NCBI RefSeq assembly: GCF_014353015.1
Contig: NZ_CP060704.1
Coordinates: 310,001 to 374,000, forward strand
From: Chitinimonas koreensis
Lineage (GTDB): Bacteria; Pseudomonadota; Gammaproteobacteria; Burkholderiales; Chitinimonadaceae
Length of the DNA stretch: 64,000 nucleotides
Direction: 5' to 3'
How positions within the stretch are numbered: position 1 is the first letter of the stretch; the number at the start of each line of letters is the position of its first letter. Under the pieces are notes generated by a model. That model searched no databases. It was not told the DNA's origin and worked only from the letters and a program-made list of their open reading frames with translations. The position numbers and the translations under genes were made by a program. Positions 37,605 to 47,910 of this stretch are shown piece by piece.

Positions 37605-39602
37605 ATGAGCCTGCTGCCCCATCAACTCGAACTGCTTGCCCCCGCCAAGACCGTCGAGATCGGCCGCGAAGCCATCCTGCACGGCGCCGACGCGGTCTAC
37701 ATCGGCGGGCCCTCGTTCGGCGCGCGCCACAACGCCTGCAACGAGGTGAGCGAGATCGCCGGGCTGGTCCGCTTCGCCCACCGTTACCACGCGCGCATCT
37801 TCGTCACGCTCAACACCATCCTGCACGATGCCGAGCTGGAGCCGGCGCGGCAGCTGGTCCACCTGCTCTACGACGCCGGCGTCGACGCGCTGATCGTGCA
37901 GGACATGGGGCTGATGGAGCTCGACCTGCCGCCGATCCAGCTGCACGCCTCGACCCAGTGCGACATCCGCACGCCCGACAAGGCGCGCTTCCTGGCCGAG
38001 TCGGGCTTCTCCCAGATCGTGCTGGCGCGCGAACTGACGCTGGACAAGATCCGCGCGGTGCGCGCCGCCGTGCCGGCCGACACCACGCTCGAATTCTTCA
38101 TCCACGGCGCGCTGTGCGTGGCCTACTCGGGCCAGTGCTACATCAGCCACGCCGACAACGGCCGCAGCGCCAACCGCGGCGACTGCTCGCAATCGTGCCG
38201 GCTGCCCTACACGCTGACCGACGCCCAGGGCGGCGTGGTGGCCTTCGAGAAGCACCTCTTGTCGATGAAGGACAACGACCAGAGCGCCAACCTCGAGGCG
38301 CTGGTCGACGCCGGCATCCGCTCGTTCAAGATCGAGGGCCGCTACAAGGACATGGGCTACGTGAAGAACATCACCGCCCACTACCGCCTGCTGCTCGACG
38401 CGCTGCTCGAAGCGCGGCCGGACCTGGCGCGCGCCTCCAGCGGCAGCACCGAAATCTTCTTCACCCCCGACGTCGACAAGAACTTCCACCGCGGCCATAC
38501 CGACTACTTCGTCACCGGCCGCAAGGCCGACATCGGCGCCTTCGATTCGCCCAAGTTCGTCGGCGTGCCGCTGGGCACCGTCACCCGGCTCGGCCCCGAC
38601 TGGTTCGAGCTGGCTACCGCCGAGACGCTGGCCAACGGCGACGGCCTCAACTACATGAAGAAGCGCGAAGTGATGGGCCTGCTGGCTAACGTGGCGCAGC
38701 GCGTCGGCGAGACGGTCGACGACGACGGCGCCGCGCTCGGCGTCTGGCGCGTCTGGCCCAACGAGCCGATGGCGGCGCTGGCCGGGCTCAAGCCGGGCCT
38801 GGGCATGAACCGCAACCGCGACCACGCCTGGGAACAGGCGCTGCTGCGCCAGTCGGCCGAGCGCCGCATCGGCGTGTGGGCGCGGCTGGAGGACGACGCC
38901 GAGGGCCTGGTGCTGACGCTGACCGACGAGGACGGCATCGCCGTTACCGTGCGCCAGCCGCTGGCGCTGGAGCCGGCCCAGCATGCCGACAAGATGGCCG
39001 CCACGCTGCGCGACAAGCTGGCCGCGCTCGGCAACACGCCGTTCCGCGCGGTCGACGTCGTCCTGGCCACGCGGCAGACCTGGTTCGCGCCGGTCTCGGT
39101 CCTCAACGGCCTGCGCCGCGCCGCCGCCGAGCAGCTCGAGGCCGCCCGCCTCGCCGCCTGGCAGCGGCTGCCGCGCAAGGCCGAGACGCAGCCGCCGGCG
39201 CCCTATCCGGAGACCTCGCTGAGCTACCTCGCCAACGTCTACAACGAGGCCGCCCGCGCCTTCTACACCCGCCACGGCGTGCAGCTGATCGCGGCGGCCT
39301 ACGAGGCGCACGAGGAGGCCGGCGAGGTCAGCCTGATGATCACCAAGCACTGCTTGCGCTTCAGCTACAACCTCTGCCCCAAGCAGGCCAAGGGCGTGAA
39401 GGGCGTGCAGGGCCAGGTCAAGGCCGAGCCGATGACGCTGCGCACCGGCAACGAGACCTATACGCTGCGCTTCGACTGCAAGCCGTGCGAGATGCACGTG
39501 GTCGGCGCCATGAAGCCGCACATCTTCGATTCGCCGGCGCCGTCGAGCGTGCCGGTCTCGACCATCACCTTCTTCAAGCAGCGGCCGGCCGCTGCCCATT
39601 GA
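37605..39602 (+). CDS. rlhA: U32-family protein RlhA (23S rRNA C2501 hydroxylation)
   Basis: A 665-residue member of peptidase family U32, close to the 653 residues of E. coli RlhA (YdcP) and much longer than TrhP (YegQ). The N-terminus LLAPAKTVEIGREAILHGAD is typical, and the U32 signature EFFIHGALCVAYSGQCYIS and following cysteines (GDCSQSC) are intact. RlhA hydroxylates C2501 of 23S rRNA. The C-terminal part adds a conserved region ending FDCKPCEMHVVG. It is followed by a methyltransferase gene 12 bases later. Confidence 0.82.
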   Translation: MSLLPHQLELLAPAKTVEIGREAILHGADAVYIGGPSFGARHNACNEVSEIAGLVRFAHRYHARIFVTLNTILHDAELEPARQLVHLLYDAGVDALIVQDMGLMELDLPPIQLHASTQCDIRTPDKARFLAESGFSQIVLARELTLDKIRAVRAAVPADTTLEFFIHGALCVAYSGQCYISHADNGRSANRGDCSQSCRLPYTLTDAQGGVVAFEKHLLSMKDNDQSANLEALVDAGIRSFKIEGRYKDMGYVKNITAHYRLLLDALLEARPDLARASSGSTEIFFTPDVDKNFHRGHTDYFVTGRKADIGAFDSPKFVGVPLGTVTRLGPDWFELATAETLANGDGLNYMKKREVMGLLANVAQRVGETVDDDGAALGVWRVWPNEPMAALAGLKPGLGMNRNRDHAWEQALLRQSAERRIGVWARLEDDAEGLVLTLTDEDGIAVTVRQPLALEPAQHADKMAATLRDKLAALGNTPFRAVDVVLATRQTWFAPVSVLNGLRRAAAEQLEAARLAAWQRLPRKAETQPPAPYPETSLSYLANVYNEAARAFYTRHGVQLIAAAYEAHEEAGEVSLMITKHCLRFSYNLCPKQAKGVKGVQGQVKAEPMTLRTGNETYTLRFDCKPCEMHVVGAMKPHIFDSPAPSSVPVSTITFFKQRPAAAH

Positions 39603-39614
39603 GCGCCGACTAGG

Positions 39615-40336
39615 ATGTCCATGACCACCCCCGCCACCGCCTCGCCCTTCGTCGAGGAAACCCGCTTCGGCAACTGGTTCCTGCGCACCGCCACCTGGCG
39701 CGTCCACGTGCTGCGCCGCGCGCTGGCCGACCTGGCCCGGCTCTTGCCGCCCGACCGCCGCTACGACGAGATCCTCGACGTCGGCTGCGGCTTCGGCCAT
39801 TCCTTCGCCGAGCTGTCGGCGCTGCTGTCGCCGCGCCGCATCGTCGGCTTCGACGCCGACCCGGGCCTGGAGCAGCGCGCGGTCGACAATGCGCGCATCG
39901 CGCCGTGCGAGGTCGAGCTGGCGGCCGGCAACGCCGCCCGCATGGATTTCGCCGACGGCCGTTTCGACCTGATCTTCTGCCACCAGACCTTCCACCACAT
40001 CGTCGAGCAGGAGGAGGCGCTGGCCGAGTTCTACCGCGTGCTCAAGCCCGGCGGCGTGCTGCTGTTCGCCGAGTCGACCAAGCGCTACATCCATTCGCTG
40101 CCGATCCGGCTGCTGTTCCGCCACCCGATGGAGGTGCAGCGCACGGCCGAGGAATACGTGGCCATGATCCGCCGTGCCGGCTTCGACCTGCCCGACGCGC
40201 GGCTGTCCTACCCCTTCCTGTGGTGGAGCCGGCCCGACCTCGGCTTCCTCGAATGGATCGGCTGCAAGGTGCCCGAAGTCCGCGAGGAGACGCTGGTCAA
40301 CGGCGTCGCCATCAAACCCCTGAACGAGGAAACCCG

Positions 40337-40340
<4 letters not shown>
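39615..40340 (+). CDS. Class I SAM-dependent methyltransferase
   Basis: A 241-residue protein with a Rossmann methyltransferase core: motif I LDVGCGFGHSF, acidic residue after strand 2 in VGFDADPG, motif IV LIFCHQTFHHI, then VLKPGGVLLFAESTK. The substrate is unknown; the sequence resembles Methyltransf_11/25 members acting on small molecules or lipids. The start could be 39615 or the second ATG at 39621. It is sandwiched between rlhA and the SEC-C gene, whose ATG overlaps this stop. Confidence 0.8.
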
Positions 40341-41266
<926 letters not shown>

Positions 41267-41278
41267 GCGGACTCGCAT

Positions 41279-41582
41279 AGGGTGGTGCGCTCGCTGCGGC
41301 CGGGCGTTCGAGGTGAGTAGACACTCGACCGCGGCGCACCCTGATTGATCCCTTCCCCCTCACCCCCGCCGCCGCGGGGGAGCCTCGCTGGCGCTCGTCG
41401 CGCCTGTGGAGCCTTAGCCGGACGCTCGGCGGTTCGTGATTTCGCCGAGGGTGGAGCTGCGCCCGGCGGAGCCGGGCGTTCGAGGTGAGCGAGTACTCAG
41501 TCCCGGCCCCACCCTGATCGACTCCACCCCCCTCACCCCCGCCGCCGCGGGGGAGCCTCGCTGACGCTCGTCGCGCCTGCTT
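41279..41582. repeat. Two tandem copies of a 130-base intergenic repeat
   Basis: Copy one (41279-41406) and copy two (41449-41582) share CCGGGCGTTCGAGGTGAG, then CCCCCTCACCCCCGCCGCCG and GGGGGAGCCTCGCTG-[AG]-CGCTCGTCGCGC. Related inverted copies lie at about 32062 and 45372. Together with the REP at 41634 they fill most of the 730-base gap 41267-41996. The remaining part (41703-41996) shows nothing I can name. Confidence 0.75.
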
Positions 41583-41633
41583 CGTCCGTTTGCACTGATC
41601 GGCCGATCCCTCTCGCGATGGATCGAGATCGCT

Positions 41634-41702
41634 GTAGGAGCGGCTTCAGCCGCGAATGGTCGGGCATCCACCACGGCCATTCGCGGCTGAAGCCGCTCCT
41701 AC
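41634..41702. repeat. REP palindrome (GTAGGAGCGG family), copy 3
   Basis: GTAGGAGCGGCTTCAGCCGC from 41634 and its inverted copy ending at 41702, around a 21-base centre that differs from copy 1. It lies between the 130-base repeats and the start of the GGDEF gene. Confidence 0.88.
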
Positions 41703-41996
41703 ACATATCCAGACCGCTTTTGCGGCGACTTGAACGTGTCCGTGGGGTTTGGTCCGCCCCATTCTTCCGTTCCCGCGGCAGACCTTTCGTCGCATCCATT
41801 CAAGCGCTCGCTTGCAGACCCGATCATCGAGGGAAAACCGGTCTTGCCCGGCCCGCGGCAAGCTGTTCCGATCGCGGCCTGGCGGCCGGCCCTGCCCTGT
41901 GTGGCGGCCGTGTCGCCCATCATTTGTGCTGCACACGCAAGCGGTGTAAACCGATGTGATTGCACCTGCCGTCCAGTCCGGACGGTGCGCCCGTTC

Positions 41997-44609
41997 ATGG
42001 ATGCCCGCATGGATTTCTACGCCGACGAAAGTCGGGTCGCCGCGCTCGAACTCCGCTTCGGCGCCAGCGAGCCGCTGCCGCTCGAAGCGCTGGTCGAACT
42101 GGCCTGGCACCTGCGCCAGCGCGACAGCCGCCGCGCGCTGTCGCTGGCCGACGAAGCGACCCAGTGGCTGGCCGCCGGCGACGACGACCACGCCGCGCTG
42201 CGCGCGCGCCTGTCGCTGTTGCGCGCCGAGATCGCCGCGCTGAACGCCGAATTCGAACGCGCCGCCGATCTGCTGGCCCGCGCCCGCACCGCCTTCGAGG
42301 CGATCGGCGACGCGGCCGGTGTCGGCGACTGCTATCTGGGCGGCGCCCTGCTGGCCGGCTTGCGCGACGACGAGCGCGGCCAGCTGGTGGCGGCCGGCCT
42401 CGCCGCCACCGCCTACAGCTTGTGCGACGATCCCGCCCGCAGCCAGCTGGCGGCGGCCTGGGCGGCGCTGGCCAGCACGCTGGCGGCGCCCGATTCGACC
42501 ACCCGCCGCATCGACGAAGCGCGCGCGCCGGGCGCGGTGCCGCCTGGCGGCACCGCGCTGCTGCTGGCGCTGGCCGAGGGCCGCCAGGCGCTGCTGGCCG
42601 GCGAGCCGGTGCGGGCCGCCATGCTGTTCGCCGGCCAGACCGAGGCGGCCGAGCAGTTCGGCATGCTGCATTGCCGCATCCGGATCGGCGCCTGGCTCGG
42701 CACGGCCTTCGCCGAACTCGGTGACCGCGAGGATGCGCTGGCCTGGCTCGAGCAGGCGCTCGCCCTGGCGCGCCGCGCCGGCTGGCCGCAGGCGATCGGC
42801 GACGCGCTGGCGCAGCTGGGCGACCTGGTCCAGCAGGCCGGCCAGCCCGAGCGCGCCCTGGGCTTGCTCAACGAAGCGCTCGGCTGGCTGGCGGTGGTGC
42901 CGGCCTCGCGCGGCTATGCGCGGGCGCAGTGCTACCTCGGCCACGTCGAACTGCAGCTGGGCCGCAACGAGAGCGCGCTGGAGCAGGCCGAGGCGGCCGA
43001 GCGCATCGCCACCGCGCTGTCGGCCTGGCCGGTGGTGGTCGACGCCACCACCCTGGCGGCGCGCGCGCTGGCCCGCCTGCACGCGGCCGAGCCGGCCCGC
43101 CAGCACGCCGCCCGGGCATTGGCGCTGGCCAGCCAGCACGGCCTGCCGCGCTGGGAGCTCGAGGCGCTGCGCGCGCTGGCCGACATCCACACCGCCCATC
43201 CGCAGCCCGAGCATGCCGATGCGCCGCTGCGCTGCCTCGAACGCGCGCTCGACATCGCCGGCCTGCTCGGCAACCCGGCCGAGCAGACGGCGGTGCTCGA
43301 GCGGCTGTCGCAGGCCTGGGAGGCGAGCGGCGACGCGGTCCAGGCCCTGCGCTGCGAACGCCGCGCGCGCGCCTGCGCCGCCGGTGCCGAGCAGCAGCGC
43401 CAGGCCAACCGGCTGGCCGCGCTGGAGATGCGCCACCGGGCCGAGCAGCAGCGGCTCGACGCCGCCCACCAGCGCGACCTGGCGCGGCTCGAATCGGTGC
43501 GTGCGCAGGAGCTGGCCGGCTCGCTGCAGGTGCTGGAGAACCTCGGCCGCATCGGCCGCGAGATCACCGCCAGCCTCGACCTGTCGAGCGTGCTGTTCAC
43601 TCTGGTGGCCCACCTGGGCAAGCTGGTGCGGGTGACCTACGTCGGCATGTCGGTGCTCGAGGCCGACGGCAAGACGCTGTGCCGCCGCGGCGTCGAGGAC
43701 GGCCGGCCGCTGCCCGAGCGGCGGGTGTCGATCGACGACCCGCAGTCGCAGGCGGCGCGCTGCGCGCGCGAGCGGCGCGAGATCCTGACCGACTACCCGG
43801 CCGGCCAGCGCAGCCAGTCCCACGTGCCGGGCACGCGCGAGATGCACGCCTCGTGGTTCGGCCCGCTGCTGGTCGGCGACGAGCTGGTCGGCGTGCTCAG
43901 CATCCAGTCGACCGACGAGCACGCCTACGGCGAGCGCGAGCGGCTGATCTGCCGCACGCTGAGCGCCTACGTCGCGGTGGCGGTCGCCAATGCGCGCGTC
44001 TACGCCCGGCTGGGCGACCAGCACGCGAGGCTGACCGAGGTCGAGGCCGAGATGCGGCGGCTGGCCGCCACCGACGCGCTGACCGGCATTCCCAACCGGC
44101 GCCAGTTCCTTTCGGTGCTGGCGCTCGAGATCCGCCGCGCCTGGCGCACCGGCCGGCCGCTGGCGGTGGTGATGGCCGACATCGATCATTTCAAGTCGGT
44201 CAACGACACGCTGGGCCACGCCGCCGGCGACGCGGTGCTGACCCGGGTGGCGCGGGTGCTCGACCGCGGCAAGCGCGGCGTCGACACGGTGGGCCGGCTC
44301 GGCGGCGAGGAATTCGCCATCCTGCTGCCCGAGACCGACCTGATGCAGGCGGCCGAGGTGGCCGACCGGCTGCGCACCGCGGTGGCGGCCGAAGCGTTCG
44401 ACTGGGAGGGCCGCGGCGTACCGGTGACCATGAGCTTCGGCTGCGCCGTGCTGGCCGACCCGCCGGCCGGCGGCGAGGAAGCGGCGATCGCCGGCCTGCT
44501 GCAGGTGGCCGACCGCGCGCTCTACCAGGCCAAGCACGCCGGCCGCAATTGCACGGCCTGGCTCCGCGACGGGGAGGGTGCGCTGTTTTCGGTGGTGGAC
44601 GAGGAGTGA
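41997..44609 (+). CDS. TPR-like, GAF and GGDEF diguanylate cyclase
   Basis: An 870-residue soluble protein. Residues 1-500 are a helical repeat array of TPR type (AWLEQALALARRAGW, ARAQCYLGHVELQLGRNESA), with no signal peptide. A GAF domain follows (SLQVLENLGRIGREITASLD to AVAVANARVYARL). The C-terminal GGDEF domain has RLGGEEFAILLPE and DIDHFKSVNDTLGHAAG, so cyclase activity is expected; the RxxD inhibitory site is not obvious. The TPR part probably binds a protein partner. Either the ATG at 41997 or the one at 42009 could be the start. Confidence 0.85.
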   Translation: MDARMDFYADESRVAALELRFGASEPLPLEALVELAWHLRQRDSRRALSLADEATQWLAAGDDDHAALRARLSLLRAEIAALNAEFERAADLLARARTAFEAIGDAAGVGDCYLGGALLAGLRDDERGQLVAAGLAATAYSLCDDPARSQLAAAWAALASTLAAPDSTTRRIDEARAPGAVPPGGTALLLALAEGRQALLAGEPVRAAMLFAGQTEAAEQFGMLHCRIRIGAWLGTAFAELGDREDALAWLEQALALARRAGWPQAIGDALAQLGDLVQQAGQPERALGLLNEALGWLAVVPASRGYARAQCYLGHVELQLGRNESALEQAEAAERIATALSAWPVVVDATTLAARALARLHAAEPARQHAARALALASQHGLPRWELEALRALADIHTAHPQPEHADAPLRCLERALDIAGLLGNPAEQTAVLERLSQAWEASGDAVQALRCERRARACAAGAEQQRQANRLAALEMRHRAEQQRLDAAHQRDLARLESVRAQELAGSLQVLENLGRIGREITASLDLSSVLFTLVAHLGKLVRVTYVGMSVLEADGKTLCRRGVEDGRPLPERRVSIDDPQSQAARCARERREILTDYPAGQRSQSHVPGTREMHASWFGPLLVGDELVGVLSIQSTDEHAYGERERLICRTLSAYVAVAVANARVYARLGDQHARLTEVEAEMRRLAATDALTGIPNRRQFLSVLALEIRRAWRTGRPLAVVMADIDHFKSVNDTLGHAAGDAVLTRVARVLDRGKRGVDTVGRLGGEEFAILLPETDLMQAAEVADRLRTAVAAEAFDWEGRGVPVTMSFGCAVLADPPAGGEEAAIAGLLQVADRALYQAKHAGRNCTAWLRDGEGALFSVVDEE

Positions 44610-44817
44610 GTGAGGGGTTAGGCGTGAGGGGTTAGGTGTGAGGTGTAACCCCTCCCGGCCTCCCCCTTGAAGAGGAGGGGCGCGGTGCGTCGACCTCCGA
44701 CGTCGGCGATGTGCACGCCCGTCTCGCCTGCTCTGCACGAACTCCCTCCCCTTCAAGGGAGGGCTGGGGTGGGGATGGGGTCACCCCTCACGCCTCACCC
44801 CTCACCCCTCACCCTTG
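44608..44817. repeat. Composite heptad/palindrome repeat element, copy 2
   Basis: Left heptads TGAGGGGTTAGG-type (44608-44645), AACCCCTCCCGGCCTCCCCC, a spacer, then CCCTCCCCTTCAAGGGAGGG, GGGTGGGGATGGGGTCA and CCCCTCA heptads to 44817. Same build as copies 1 and 3. It begins at the last codon of the GGDEF gene and lies before the rhodanese gene. Confidence 0.85.
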
Positions 44818-44860
44818 CGCTACCATCGCGGCCTCTCGACCCATCAACCCGGCCCATGCA

Positions 44861-45184
44861 ATGAAACAGCTCACCCCCACCGAACTCGCCCAATGGCTGG
44901 CCGACCCGGCCGCCGATCGACCGCTGCTGCTCGACGTGCGCGAGCCGTGGGAATTCCAGCTGTGCAACATTGCCGGCGCCGAGAACCGCCCGATGCAGAC
45001 CATCCCCGCCACCGTCGGCGAACTCGATGCCGACCGTCCCACGGTGGTGATCTGCCACCACGGCATGCGCAGCTACCAGGTCGGCGTCTTCCTCGAGCGG
45101 GCCGGCTTCGACGCGGTCTACAACCTCGCCGGCGGCGTGGCCGCCTGGGCCGACGAGGTCGAGCCGGCGATGGCGCGGTATTGA
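44861..45184 (+). CDS. Rhodanese-like sulfurtransferase
   Basis: A 107-residue single-domain rhodanese. LLLDVREPWEFQLCNIAGAE is the N-terminal signature and VICHHGMRSYQVG carries the catalytic Cys in the CHHGMRS loop; YNLAGGVAAWADEV closes the domain. Rhodaneses move sulfane sulfur from a persulfide to an acceptor; the physiological acceptor is unknown. It stands alone between repeat elements. Confidence 0.88.
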   Translation: MKQLTPTELAQWLADPAADRPLLLDVREPWEFQLCNIAGAENRPMQTIPATVGELDADRPTVVICHHGMRSYQVGVFLERAGFDAVYNLAGGVAAWADEVEPAMARY

Positions 45185-45637
45185 GAGGGCCACCCAGGCA
45201 CGTCCGCTCATACCGATTGCCGCCGACGGCGATTTGAGGCGTAGGAGCGGCTTCAGCCGCGAATGGTTGAGTACCCACCGACGCCATTCGCGGCTGAAGC
45301 CGCTCCTGCAAAACGCGAGGGCCGCGCCGCCCTGCGCGGAAGATCGAGCCCGCGCGGAGGGTAGAAATAGCCGCTGATGAGCGTCAGCGAGGCCCCTCTG
45401 GACCACCCCACAAAGTCTGCGACTTTGCGGGGGCCCGGGGCGGCGAAGGTGGGGGAGTAGGGCTGGATCGAGGTCCGCACCGGTCCGTTCAGTCTGTACC
45501 AGCCTGGAAGCGCCCGGCTCCGCCGGGTGCCTGCACAAACGGCGCACTCAAGAGCGGCAGGCAAAAAAAGCGGCGCGGATTCCGCGCCGTTAATCATCCT
45601 GTTGGGGGTGACAGGATTCGAGGAGACAACATCCGCG
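45185..45637. repeat. Intergenic region with REP copy 4, a GAGCGTCAGCGAGGC element and a hairpin
   Basis: The REP of the GTAGGAGCGG family is at 45241-45308. At 45372-45530 there is a divergent relative of the 130-base repeat (GAGCGTCAGCGAGGCCCC and so on). At 45571-45589 a CGGCGCGGA-T-TCCGCGCCG hairpin follows an A-tract, so on the minus strand it looks like a terminator; on the plus strand its tail is weak. No gene seen. Confidence 0.7.
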
Positions 45638-47812
45638 ATGATTCGCAAGGGCAAATCGCGCGACATGGCTTCAGAGCGCCGTCGCCGCGCCGGGTTCCGC
45701 ACTGCAGCAAAATATATCCTCGCGTTCGGCACGGCGTCGGCGTTGACCGGTTGCAGCCCTGCCCCGCCCGGCTTCGACGCGGTGCGTGCGCAATGGCGTA
45801 GCAGCGACGCGCTGATCGTCGACCGGGCCGGCCGGCCCCTGCAGGCCGGCCGAATCGACCCGCGGCTGCGCAAACTTGGCTGGACGCCGCTGGAGCAGGT
45901 TTCGCCCACGCTGCTGCAGGCGCTGCTGGCGGCCGAGGACAAGCGCTTCTACGAGCACCGCGGCGTCGACGGCGCCGCGCTGGTGGCCGCGGCCCTCGAC
46001 ACCGCCGGCGGCGAGGTGCGCGGCGGCAGCACGCTGACCATGCAACTGGCCGGCCTGCTCGACGACGAGCTGCGCGCCGCCGGCGGCCGCCGCAGCGTCC
46101 GGCAGAAGCTCGGCCAGCTGAGCGCGGCCGGCCGCATCGAAAGCGGCTGGAGCAAGCCGCAGATCCTCGAGGCCTATCTGAACCTGGCGCCGTTCCGCGG
46201 CGAGCTGGTCGGCATCGACGCTGCCAGCCGGCTGTTGCTCGGCAAGGCGCCGGCCGGGCTCGACCGCCGCGACGCGCTGCTGCTGGCCAGCCTGCTGCGC
46301 GCGCCCAACGCGGCGCCCGAGGCGGTGGCGCGGCGCGCCTGCGCGCTGGCCGCGTCTACCGCCTCGCCCGATGCCGCCGCGGCGACCGCCTGCGCCCCGT
46401 TGCGCGCCTATGTGCTGGCCACGCTGGCGGGGCCGCCGCGCGCCCTGCCGGGGCCGGACGCCGCGCCCGAACTGCTGGCCCGCCTCGCGCCGGCCGCCGG
46501 CGCCACGCTGCGCAGCAGCCTCGACGGCGACTTGCAGCGCGCGGTGCGCACCATCCTGCGCGACCAGCTGGCCCAGCTCGGCGGCCGCAACGTGCGCGAC
46601 GCCGCCGCGGTGGTGCTCGACAATGCCAGCGGCGAGGTGCTGGCCTGGGTCGGCTCGCCCGGCGCCGGCGGCGGCGCGCGCTTCGTCGACGGCGTGCTGG
46701 CGCCGCGCCAGGCCGGCTCCACGCTCAAGCCCTTCCTCTACGCGCTGGCCTTCGAGCGCGGGCTGCTGACGCCGGCCTCGCCGCTCGACGATTCGCCGGT
46801 GGCGCTGGCCACTCCGGCCGGCCAGTACGTGCCGCAGAACTACGACCGCAGCTTCCGCGGCCCGGTCAGCGTGCGCAGCGCGCTCGGCGCCTCGCTCAAC
46901 GTGCCGGCGGTGCGCGCGCTGCTGCTGGTCGGGCTCGACGACTTCCACGCCCGGCTGCAGGCGCTCGGGCTGCCGCTCGACCGGCCGGCCGCCCACTACG
47001 GCTACGGCCTGGCGCTCGGCGCGGCCGAGGTGCGGCTGATCGACCTGGCCAATGCCTACCGCGCGCTGGCCAACGGCGGCCGCGCCGCGCCGTGGCGGCT
47101 CACGCCCGGGCCGGCGCTGCCGGGGCGCCAGGCGCTGGCGCCGGCGGCCAGCTGGCTGGCGGCCGACATCCTGGCCGACCGCGGCGCGCGCGCCGCCGCC
47201 TTCGGCTTCGACAACGCGCTGGCCACGCCGGGCTGGAGCGCCGCCAAGACCGGCACCAGCAAGGACATGCGCGACAACTGGGCGGCCGGCTTCAGCGCGC
47301 GCCATACCGTGGCGGTGTGGGTCGGCAACGCCGACGGCGAACCGATGTGGGACGTCTCGGGCGTCACCGGCGCGGCGCCGGCCTGGCGCGAGATCATGCT
47401 CCGGCTGGCCGACGGCGGCGGGGCGGCGGCCGTCCCGGCCGGCGTCGAGCGCCGCGCGATCCGCTTCCAGCCTGCGATCGAGCCGCCGCGTGTCGAATAT
47501 TTCATCGCCGGCACGGCGCAGGACGTGATTGAACTTGCCGACGGCCGACCGGGTCCGACCATCGTCTATCCGGCCGACGGCCTGATCGCCGCGCTCGACC
47601 CGGACATCCCGCCGGCGCGCCAGCGCATGGTGCTGCGGGCCAGCGGCAGCGAGGGCCTGCGCTGGCAGCTCGACGGCGTGCCGCTGGGCGATGTGGCCGT
47701 CGCGCTGGACTGGTCGCCGGTCCCCGGCCGCCATCGCCTGGCCCTGGTCGACGCGGCCGGACGCTCGAAAGATGCGGTGCGATTTGAAGTTCGCGGCGCA
47801 CTCGTCCGATAA
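45638..47812 (+). CDS. pbpC: Penicillin-binding protein 1C with a possible lipobox
   Basis: A 724-residue bifunctional peptidoglycan synthase. The GT51 domain has AAEDKRFYEHRGVDGAALV and GGSTLTMQLAG; the transpeptidase domain has the active-site SxxK in RQAGSTLKPFLYAL, SxN in ALGASLNVPA and KTGTS in AAKTGTSKDM. A PBP1C-type C-terminal domain (VIELADGRPGPTIVYPADGL) completes it. The N-terminal hydrophobic segment ends LTGCSP, so Cys39 could be lipidated; ordinary PBP1C have a plain membrane anchor. AGGAG is about 12 bases upstream of the ATG at 45638. Confidence 0.88.
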   Translation: MIRKGKSRDMASERRRRAGFRTAAKYILAFGTASALTGCSPAPPGFDAVRAQWRSSDALIVDRAGRPLQAGRIDPRLRKLGWTPLEQVSPTLLQALLAAEDKRFYEHRGVDGAALVAAALDTAGGEVRGGSTLTMQLAGLLDDELRAAGGRRSVRQKLGQLSAAGRIESGWSKPQILEAYLNLAPFRGELVGIDAASRLLLGKAPAGLDRRDALLLASLLRAPNAAPEAVARRACALAASTASPDAAAATACAPLRAYVLATLAGPPRALPGPDAAPELLARLAPAAGATLRSSLDGDLQRAVRTILRDQLAQLGGRNVRDAAAVVLDNASGEVLAWVGSPGAGGGARFVDGVLAPRQAGSTLKPFLYALAFERGLLTPASPLDDSPVALATPAGQYVPQNYDRSFRGPVSVRSALGASLNVPAVRALLLVGLDDFHARLQALGLPLDRPAAHYGYGLALGAAEVRLIDLANAYRALANGGRAAPWRLTPGPALPGRQALAPAASWLAADILADRGARAAAFGFDNALATPGWSAAKTGTSKDMRDNWAAGFSARHTVAVWVGNADGEPMWDVSGVTGAAPAWREIMLRLADGGGAAAVPAGVERRAIRFQPAIEPPRVEYFIAGTAQDVIELADGRPGPTIVYPADGLIAALDPDIPPARQRMVLRASGSEGLRWQLDGVPLGDVAVALDWSPVPGRHRLALVDAAGRSKDAVRFEVRGALVR

Positions 47813-47910
47813 CTCGTCTGCCGTCCCCTACAATTGCGGGGTGGGCCGCAAGAGGCCCAGGCATTAGAATTGCCGCGCCGCGCGGGGGCGCGGATCAACA
47901 GGATCGCATC

